A stretch of DNA of 20,361 bases, taken from assembly GCA_910579335.1 (NCBI GenBank), contig CAJTUQ010000046.1:1-20361 (forward strand). The letters are read 5' to 3'. Of the stretch, positions 15,113 through 20,361 are shown piece after piece. The DNA comes from an uncultured Dorea sp. GTDB lineage: Bacteria > Bacillota > Clostridia > Lachnospirales > Lachnospiraceae. Positions within the stretch are counted from its first letter, which is position 1. Every line of letters begins with the position of its first letter. The notes beneath the pieces are model-generated. The model made no database searches and had not been told where the DNA came from. It was given only the letters and a program-made list of their open reading frames with translations. The translations under genes and the position numbers were made by a program.

Positions 15113-15203
15113 CGGAGACGGAGGGATTCGAACCCTCGTACCGGCGTTAAACCGGTAAACTGATTTCGAGTCAGCCCCGTTACGGCCACTTCGGTACGTC
15201 TCC
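15113..15203 (-). tRNA. tRNA-Ser, anticodon CGA
   Basis: A 91-base class II tRNA on the minus strand. The acceptor stem GGAGACG pairs with CGTCTCC, discriminator G, with no encoded CCA. The anticodon arm is CTGA-CTCGAAA-TCAG with CGA at loop positions 34-36, which reads UCG. A long variable arm (ACCGG..CCGGT) marks a serine tRNA, and GGTTCGAATCC forms the T arm. It is transcribed alone, with a promoter and terminator of its own. Confidence 0.96.
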
Positions 15204-15213
15204 ATACCCATTT

Positions 15214-15243
15214 AGTATAACACAGAGTGGCAATAAAATGGAA
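15214..15243 (-). promoter_or_regulatory. Promoter of tRNA-Ser (extended -10)
   Basis: Minus strand TGTTATACT (-10 hexamer TATACT, 15219 to 15214, with upstream TG) stands 10 bases before the tRNA 5' end. The -35 candidate TTCCAT (15243 to 15238) is weak. Both elements resemble those of the pyrH promoter at 1740-1768. Confidence 0.55.
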
Positions 15244-15277
15244 TACCCAATTTTAAATTTATTATTATCACATAGTA

Positions 15278-16171
15278 TCAGCTGTTTATGGTATCCCGGT
15301 ATTCTTTTGGCGTGCACTTCATATACCGCTTAAATATCTGCCCGTAATATGCGGGGCTTGAAAATCCGACAAGGCCTGCGGTCTTTGTGATGCTTTCACC
15401 TTCTTTTAATATTGCGAGACTGTTTTGTACCCGGAGAAACAGCAGGTACTCAAAAATCGTCATATTCATATGCTTCTTAAAAAATCGGCAGCATTCGCTT
15501 TTACAGATATTCACATGTGATGCCACGTCGTCAAGGCTGATTTCCTGATTGTAGTTATTCTGGATATAGGATATAATGTCGCGCAGTCTTTGCAGATGTT
15601 TTTGCGGCTGCCTGTGTTTCTCAGGAAGATTGGTGAAATAATGATATAGAGACTGCCAAATCCTCATAAGGAGCATTTGAACCTGAAGTTCATAGTCTGC
15701 GGGCCTGTCTGACGACAGACGGTAGATATTCTGTATCTGGTAAAGGATTCGCTGATGCCATGACACTTGCTTTTCTAATTTCAGAGACGACCAGCTGTCA
15801 TTAGAAATAATAAAATCAATATATTTTGTCTGCAGGATGCTGTTTTCATAGCCGTACAGAAACCGGGGATGGAAGGTGACAGACAGATAGGTGCATTCCT
15901 GTCCGTCTTTCATATAACCGGAGTGGAGGGTGTTGCTGTTGCAGAACAATCCTTCGCCTTCCGACAGGATGTAACTCTGATTGTTGATATGGTATTCAAT
16001 AGTGCCGGACATAATCCACGTGAGCTCGATTTCCGGATGCCAATGCCACAAAAAAGAGCCTTGTTCATAGGCTTGGATGGCTTCGATGCTTACTTCGACC
16101 GGAAAGGCGTAATCTCCATGCTTTTTAATTTCTTTTTGATTCTTTTCAATATTAATCTGCGTTTTTTCCAT
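15278..16171 (-). CDS. AraC family transcriptional regulator with N-terminal cupin domain
   Basis: I place the start at the ATG at 16171 (MEKTQINIEKN), which has AAGGA about 10 bases upstream. An ATG at 16192 and a TTG at 16234 are in frame but poorly supported by ribosome sites. The 297-residue product has a cupin sugar-sensing domain with HWHPEIELTWIMSGTIEYH and an HSG segment. The C-terminal tandem helix-turn-helix of AraC/XylS follows: QNNYNQEISLDDVASHVNIC, CRFFKKHMNMTIFEYLL, then GLVGFSSPAYYGQIFKRYM and the end motif TPKEYRD. It is transcribed away from galK from a shared 159-base region, so I infer an activator of galactose genes with galactose or a derivative as ligand. Confidence 0.9.
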   Translation of the reverse strand: MEKTQINIEKNQKEIKKHGDYAFPVEVSIEAIQAYEQGSFLWHWHPEIELTWIMSGTIEYHINNQSYILSEGEGLFCNSNTLHSGYMKDGQECTYLSVTFHPRFLYGYENSILQTKYIDFIISNDSWSSLKLEKQVSWHQRILYQIQNIYRLSSDRPADYELQVQMLLMRIWQSLYHYFTNLPEKHRQPQKHLQRLRDIISYIQNNYNQEISLDDVASHVNICKSECCRFFKKHMNMTIFEYLLFLRVQNSLAILKEGESITKTAGLVGFSSPAYYGQIFKRYMKCTPKEYRDTINS

Positions 16172-16242
16172 AAACTGACATTCCTTTTCCATATATGATT
16201 TAAAATTCCTCAATATCCTAATAAAAATGTTCAATATTCTTA

Positions 16243-16280
16243 TTGCAGAAAGATTATAATCTCATTATCATTATAATCAT
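16243..16280. promoter_or_regulatory. Divergent araC / galK promoter region with repeated ATTATAATC
   Basis: ATTATAATC occurs at 16253-16261 and again at 16270-16278, 17 bases apart. The first copy forms the 10-bp palindrome GATTATAATC (16252-16261), giving a TATAAT on each strand. No good -35 stands 17 bases before the galK-proximal TATAAT (16272-16277), as expected of a promoter that needs an activator. Exact start points and AraC half-sites cannot be assigned by eye. Confidence 0.45.
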
Positions 16281-16330
16281 AAAGCAAGGGAGGAGTTCTT
16301 GCAAGGAAAATAAAAAAGGAGAAAAGTAAA

Positions 16331-17497
16331 ATGGTAGAGAAGTTAGTGAAAACATTTTATGAGACTTTTGGAGAGGGCGGTCAAATCCGTACTTACTTTG
16401 CACCGGGACGCGTGAATCTGATCGGAGAGCATACGGATTATAACGGAGGCCATGTATTTCCATGTGCGCTTACACTTGGGACTTATGGAATCGTAAGAGA
16501 CCGGGATGACAGAAAGCTTAGGCTTTATTCTGTTAATATTGATTCCGTGGGTGTCGTAGAGGTGAGTCTTGATGAAATCGTGCCGACAAAGGAAGCCTCC
16601 TGGACCAATTATCCGAAAGGAGTTGTGTGGGCGTTTGAAAAACGCGGCTTCAAGCTGACACACGGCATGGACGTTCTGATTTACGGGGATATCCCCAACG
16701 GCTCAGGCCTTTCATCCTCTGCGTCGCTGGAGGTTCTTACGGGCGTGATTTTGAAGGATACGTTTGGATTTGATGTTTCAATGGTGGATGTCGCACTTAT
16801 CGGACAGGATGCGGAGAATAATTTTAACGGCTGCAACTGCGGGATTATGGATCAGTTCGCAAGCGCAATGGGGAAAAAAGACAATGCTATTTTCCTTGAC
16901 ACGAACACTTTAAATTATACCTATGCGCCTGTAAAGCTGCCGGATGCCAAGATTGTTATCACAAACAGTAAAGTAAAGCACAGTCTTGTAAATTCCGCAT
17001 ACAATGACCGGAGAAATGAATGCGAGACGGCGCTCAAAGAGCTGCAGGCAGTAGTGGATATCAAAACATTGGGCGACCTTACGCAGGAACAATTTGAAGA
17101 GCATAAAAATGCCATCAAAGACGAAATCAGGCAGAAACGCGCAAAGCATGCAGTGTATGAGAATCAGCGCGCCATCAATGCAGTGGAAGCACTGAAGGCG
17201 AATGACATTGAGAGGTTCGGCAAGCTGATGAATGCGTCTCACGAATCCCTCCGATATGATTATGAAGTATCCTGTGAGGAGATTGACATCTTAGTGGATC
17301 TTGCACAGGCAATGTCTGGCGTTATCGGTTCGCGTATCACCGGCGGCGGTTTCGGCGGCTGTACGGTAAGTATTGTGAAGAATGATACGGTTGATAAATT
17401 TACAGAAGAAATCGGAAAAGCATATCTTGAAAAAGTGGGCCATGAGGCAGAGTTCTATGTAGTAGATATCGGCGACGGTGCAGGAAAGCTTGACTAA
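16331..17497 (+). CDS. galK: Galactokinase
   Basis: GalK phosphorylates galactose to galactose 1-phosphate with ATP, the first committed Leloir step, in the cytosol. The 388-residue protein has all GHMP kinase motifs: the galactokinase signature PGRVNLIGEHTDYNGG at residues 25-40, the ATP loop PNGSGLSSSASLEV near residue 120, the catalytic Asp in CGIMDQFASAMG, and ITGGGFGGCTVSIV near the C terminus. AAAGGAG precedes the ATG by 9 bases. It is 12 bases upstream of galT and divergent from the AraC regulator. No galE epimerase or galactose transporter is in the window. Confidence 0.98.
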   Translation: MVEKLVKTFYETFGEGGQIRTYFAPGRVNLIGEHTDYNGGHVFPCALTLGTYGIVRDRDDRKLRLYSVNIDSVGVVEVSLDEIVPTKEASWTNYPKGVVWAFEKRGFKLTHGMDVLIYGDIPNGSGLSSSASLEVLTGVILKDTFGFDVSMVDVALIGQDAENNFNGCNCGIMDQFASAMGKKDNAIFLDTNTLNYTYAPVKLPDAKIVITNSKVKHSLVNSAYNDRRNECETALKELQAVVDIKTLGDLTQEQFEEHKNAIKDEIRQKRAKHAVYENQRAINAVEALKANDIERFGKLMNASHESLRYDYEVSCEEIDILVDLAQAMSGVIGSRITGGGFGGCTVSIVKNDTVDKFTEEIGKAYLEKVGHEAEFYVVDIGDGAGKLD

Positions 17498-17509
17498 GGA
17501 GGGGACGGC

Positions 17510-19000
17510 ATGTTATCAGAAAACATTAAAAAGCTGGTGGAATATGGGGTGCAGGCGGGGCTTGTACCGGAGTGCGAGCGAGTTTACACAACAAATCTCC
17601 TGTTAGATATTTTCCATGAGGATAGCTATGAGGATGCGGAAACGGAATCTTCGGACATTGAGCTGGAAGAAGTGCTTAAGAATCTTCTTGACGCCGCAGT
17701 AGAGCGCGGGATCATTGAGGACAGTATCGTATACAGGGATCTGTTTGACACGAAGCTTATGAATTGCCTGATGCCGCGTCCGGCGCAGGTTCAGAAAAGC
17801 TTTTGGGATAAATACGAACAGTCGCCGGAAGCGGCAACCGAGTATTTTTACAAACTGAGCCAGGACAGTGATTATATCCGCCGCTACCGTGTGAAAAAAG
17901 ACATGAAATGGAAAGTAAATTCAGAGTACGGAGAGATTGATATTACGGTAAATCTTTCCAAGCCGGAAAAAGACCCGAAGGCGATTGCGGCAGCGAAGAA
18001 TGCTAAGGCAAGCAGCTATCCGAAATGTCTTTTGTGTATGGAAAACGAAGGGTACGCAGGACGCGTGAACCATCCGGCGAGAGAAAACCACAGGATTATC
18101 CCTATTACCATCAATGACAGCAGGTGGGGGTTCCAATATTCTCCATATGTATATTACAATGAGCATTGTATCGTGTTTAACGGACAGCATACGCCGATGA
18201 AGATTGAGAAGGCTGCATTCGTCAAGCTGTTTGATTTTGTCAAGCTGTTTCCGCATTATTTTCTGGGCTCTAATGCGGATCTGCCAATCGTGGGCGGTTC
18301 CATCCTAAGCCATGACCATTTCCAGGGAGGGCATTATACCTTTGCTATGGCGAAAGCCCCTATTGAGAAGGCTGTCACAATTCCGGGATATGAGGACGTG
18401 GAGGCTGGAATCGTAAAATGGCCGCTGTCTGTGCTCCGTATCAGAAGTAAGGACGAAAAGAGATTGATTGAACTTGCGGATCATGTACTTGGCAAGTGGA
18501 GAGGATACACGGACGAAGAGGCGTTTATTTTTGCGAAGACAGATGGGGAGCCGCATAATACCATTACTCCGATTGCAAGAAAGGCTGGGGAGGTATATGA
18601 GCTTGATCTGACGCTGCGCAATAATATCACTACAAAAGAACATCCGCTGGGTGTTTATCATCCGCATGCAGAGCGCCATCATATTAAGAAAGAGAATATC
18701 GGTTTGATTGAGGTTATGGGACTTGCAGTGCTGCCTTCCAGACTGAAAGAGGAGATTGAACTTCTGGCAGAGTATATTACGGAAGGAAAAGATATCAGAA
18801 GGAATGAGAAGATTGAAAAGCATGCAGACTGGGTTGATGCGTTCAGAGCGAAGTACGATAGTATCACGCAGGAAAATGTTGTCGGTATTTTGAAGGAAGA
18901 GATTGGGAATGTGTTCGTACAAGTATTGGAGGACGCAGGCGTGTATAAATGCACACCGGAAGGACGGGAAGCATTTATGAGGTTTATCAATATTTTGTAG
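17510..19000 (+). CDS. galT: UDP-glucose--hexose-1-phosphate uridylyltransferase, type II
   Basis: GalT swaps UMP between UDP-glucose and galactose 1-phosphate. The 496-residue length and the sequence show the Firmicutes type II form, unrelated in detail to the roughly 350-residue E. coli enzyme. Marks are RYRVKKDMKWKVNSEYGEI, CLLCMENEGYAGR, the ISPYVYYNEHC-like block WGFQYSPYVYYNEHCIVFNG, the His-rich SILSHDHFQGGHYTFAMAKA, and GVYHPHAERHHIKKENIGLI. AAGGAGGGGACGGC precedes the ATG. It is the last gene of the gal operon and ends just before a terminator. Galactose 1-phosphate from galK is its substrate. Confidence 0.97.
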   Translation: MLSENIKKLVEYGVQAGLVPECERVYTTNLLLDIFHEDSYEDAETESSDIELEEVLKNLLDAAVERGIIEDSIVYRDLFDTKLMNCLMPRPAQVQKSFWDKYEQSPEAATEYFYKLSQDSDYIRRYRVKKDMKWKVNSEYGEIDITVNLSKPEKDPKAIAAAKNAKASSYPKCLLCMENEGYAGRVNHPARENHRIIPITINDSRWGFQYSPYVYYNEHCIVFNGQHTPMKIEKAAFVKLFDFVKLFPHYFLGSNADLPIVGGSILSHDHFQGGHYTFAMAKAPIEKAVTIPGYEDVEAGIVKWPLSVLRIRSKDEKRLIELADHVLGKWRGYTDEEAFIFAKTDGEPHNTITPIARKAGEVYELDLTLRNNITTKEHPLGVYHPHAERHHIKKENIGLIEVMGLAVLPSRLKEEIELLAEYITEGKDIRRNEKIEKHADWVDAFRAKYDSITQENVVGILKEEIGNVFVQVLEDAGVYKCTPEGREAFMRFINIL

Positions 19001-19038
19001 GGATGGAACATACTGGAAGGAAGTTAGGAAAAAATTCG

Positions 19039-19077
19039 GAAAAATGCGGCGGGGGTTTTCATCCTGCCGCATTTTTC
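19039..19077. terminator. Bidirectional terminator between galT and the kinase gene
   Basis: GAAAAATGCGGC (19039-19050) and GCCGCATTTTTC (19066-19077) are perfect 12-bp arms. The stem runs further inside by a G-T and two G-C pairs. A-rich and T-rich ends make it work on both strands for the convergent genes. Confidence 0.88.
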
Positions 19078-19111
19078 GGTGATAAATAAGTGCGGTGCCT
19101 TTCGGATAGTT

Positions 19112-19987
19112 TTATCCGGAAGATACGCGCGCCGATTTCGGGATTAGGAGAGAAAGGTATTTTTCATAATTTACACCGTCATTTTGTCCGACGCCTTCTT
19201 TTACGGAATCGGCAAGAGACAGTTCTATGAACTCCCCGGCGGTCTGTATAATAGAAGGGATGTCGTCCCCTCTGGCAATTCCGGCGCACAGGCAGGAGGC
19301 AAAAAGGTCTCCGGTACCGGAGTAGCTTCCGCCTACGTAAGGGAAAGAGAACATCTGGCAGGACTCTTTTGCGGCATAGAGGTTTCCCATCTGCCGGATG
19401 CCGCGCTCGTCGCTAAACCGGATACCGGTCACGATGACATGCTTTAATTTCCGGCTGCAAAGAGAAAGGGCCAGCGTGCGTATCTCTTTCAGTAAAGAGC
19501 CGGAGTGCAAGGTTGCTGCGAGGCGTCCGTAATCTGCGCCGGTGAGAAGGCATAGCTCCGTAACATTCGGCGTGATGATGTCTGCCTGAAAAGCGAGTTC
19601 TTTCATTAAGGAAAGAAGAGTGTCGGAAAACATGTCATAAGGTGTTCCGTCGTCTCCCATGACCGGGTCTACCAGCAGGAAGTTGTTTTTATTGTGGAAG
19701 GTGTTAAGAAAGCGGAAAATCTGGCGGATCTGCTCTTCACTGGCAACAAATCCGGTGTAGATACCGTCAAACTCCGCTCCCATTTTCTCCCATTCTCTCC
19801 GAAAATGCTCCATCTTATCTGTGCAGTCGTCACAATAATAGCTCGGATAGCCGGTTTGGGCGCTCAGGATGGCGGTGGGGAGAGGGCAGGGAGAGACGCC
19901 CATAGCAGATATGACGGAGATGGCGGCGGTCAGTGAGCAGCGGCCGAATCCGGATAAATCATTAATTACTGCGATTTTTTCTGCCAT
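19112..19987 (-). CDS. Pyridoxal / pyridoxamine kinase
   Basis: A 291-residue ribokinase-like (PfkB) enzyme of the PdxK/PdxY type, which phosphorylates B6 vitamers for salvage of PLP. Visible are INDLSGFGRCSLTAAISV near the N terminus, LSAQTGYPSYY (substrate lid region), DPVMGDDGTPY (residues about 107-117, nucleotide and Mg binding), DIITPNVTELCLLTG, and the catalytic GTGDLFASCLCAG near residue 223. GAGGAG stands 11 bases before the ATG, a little far. It is monocistronic, convergent with galT. A ThiD-like hydroxymethylpyrimidine kinase is the main alternative, but the N-terminal sequence fits pyridoxine-type kinases better. Confidence 0.88.
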   Translation of the reverse strand: MAEKIAVINDLSGFGRCSLTAAISVISAMGVSPCPLPTAILSAQTGYPSYYCDDCTDKMEHFRREWEKMGAEFDGIYTGFVASEEQIRQIFRFLNTFHNKNNFLLVDPVMGDDGTPYDMFSDTLLSLMKELAFQADIITPNVTELCLLTGADYGRLAATLHSGSLLKEIRTLALSLCSRKLKHVIVTGIRFSDERGIRQMGNLYAAKESCQMFSFPYVGGSYSGTGDLFASCLCAGIARGDDIPSIIQTAGEFIELSLADSVKEGVGQNDGVNYEKYLSLLIPKSARVSSG

Positions 19988-20151
19988 AGTATGGTAAACT
20001 CCTCTTTTCTATCATAGTTTAGCTGTACGGCTGTTTAAGGTTCACGAAAACCAAATACTGCCGTACTGGTATTTTAGCATGCAAGTGGCTGTGGAAAAAA
20101 GTCCAGATTTGAAGAAAAGAAACAGTCCAGTTGTAAAATTTTATTTTAGTA

Positions 20152-20180
20152 TTGACAGACCGGAAAAAGTGGGATATAAT
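20152..20180 (+). promoter_or_regulatory. Consensus promoter of tRNA-Arg
   Basis: TTGACA (20152-20157) and TATAAT (20175-20180) are both exact consensus with the optimal 17-base spacer, ending 28 bases before the tRNA. The preceding stretch between the kinase start and this promoter (19988-20151) holds a 7-bp inverted repeat GTACGGC (20025-20031) / GCCGTAC (20060-20066) of unknown meaning and no gene. Confidence 0.92.
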
Positions 20181-20208
20181 TATTTTTGCTGTAGAGATAT
20201 ACAGTTGT

Positions 20209-20282
20209 GTGGGCGTAGCTCAGCTGGATAGAGCGTTTGGCTACGGACCAAAAGGTCGGGGGTTCGAATCCTCTCGCCCACG
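20209..20282 (+). tRNA. tRNA-Arg, anticodon ACG
   Basis: A 74-base tRNA. The acceptor GTGGGCG pairs with CGCCCAC, discriminator G, no encoded CCA. The D arm is GCTC..GAGC. The anticodon arm is TTTGG-CTACGGA-CCAAA with ACG at positions 34-36. ACG is normally deaminated to ICG and reads CGU, CGC and CGA. The T arm contains TTCGAAT and its stem has two G-U pairs. Confidence 0.96.
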
Positions 20283-20314
20283 CTTTGTAAGTCCCGTAAT
20301 ACGAGGATGATGAA

Positions 20315-20342
20315 AACACTCCGGTTTAAGGGGTGTTTTTTT
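20315..20342 (+). terminator. Terminator of tRNA-Arg
   Basis: AACACTCC (20315-20322) pairs with GGGGTGTT (20330-20337) with one T-G wobble and a 7-base loop. The right arm runs into seven T in a row (20336-20342). Confidence 0.85.
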
Positions 20343-20361
20343 GTGCGGACTTTTCTGCAAG

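Noticed and set aside
18305..19072. 255-codon open frame on the minus strand
   Set aside because: It lies opposite galT, is rich in Cys, Arg and Phe with no family resemblance, has no ribosome site, and crosses the terminator stem.
20025..20066. 7-bp inverted repeat before the pyridoxal kinase as an operator
   Set aside because: Short arms with a 28-base gap, not placed on a clear promoter; chance cannot be excluded.
1..20361. CRISPR arrays, insertion sequences, prophage or toxin-antitoxin genes
   Set aside because: No direct repeat arrays, transposase or phage-like products were seen on either strand.

Overview
The window looks like chromosome from a Gram-positive anaerobe of the Clostridia, most likely a Lachnospiraceae-type gut bacterium. 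Base composition is moderate, ribosome-binding sites are strong AGGAGG types, there are many intrinsic terminators, and the order pyrH-frr-uppS-cdsA-dxr-rseP is the familiar Firmicutes one. galT is the long Firmicutes type II form. I see no phage, insertion sequence or CRISPR array.

Layout. (1) 1-1735, minus strand: a MarR regulator and a MATE efflux pump cut by the window edge, with a 13-bp inverted repeat around the promoter. (2) 1763-6979, plus strand: a housekeeping run covering UMP kinase, ribosome recycling, and membrane and isoprenoid synthesis (uppS, cdsA, dxr, rseP), closed by a strong terminator. (3) 6978-14920, minus strand: an accessory cluster read in the order MerR/GyrI-like regulator, cyclase-family hydrolase (putative kynurenine formamidase), APC permease, kynureninase, and two large CocE/NonD (S15-type) hydrolases. 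(4) 15064-15243, minus strand: tRNA-Ser(CGA) with promoter and a 17-bp hairpin terminator. (5) 15278-19077: an AraC regulator divergent from galK-galT, ended by a bidirectional terminator. (6) 19112-19987, minus strand: a pyridoxal/pyridoxamine kinase. (7) 20152-20342, plus strand: tRNA-Arg(ACG) with a consensus promoter and a terminator.

Region 3 is the most interesting. The formamidase and kynureninase would turn imported N-formylkynurenine or kynurenine into anthranilate, alanine and formate. No tryptophan dioxygenase is present, as expected for an anaerobe that scavenges host or dietary kynurenine. Two promoters, one before the regulator and one before the hydrolase pair, both carry TTGACT and TATAAT separated by 20 bp with a related GC-rich dyad in the spacer. 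That is the architecture activated by MerR proteins, and it ties the two hydrolases to the kynurenine genes as one regulon. The upstream hydrolase has lost the nucleophile serine and the expected histidine while its neighbour keeps both, suggesting an active/inactive pair. The substrate of the pair cannot be read from sequence.
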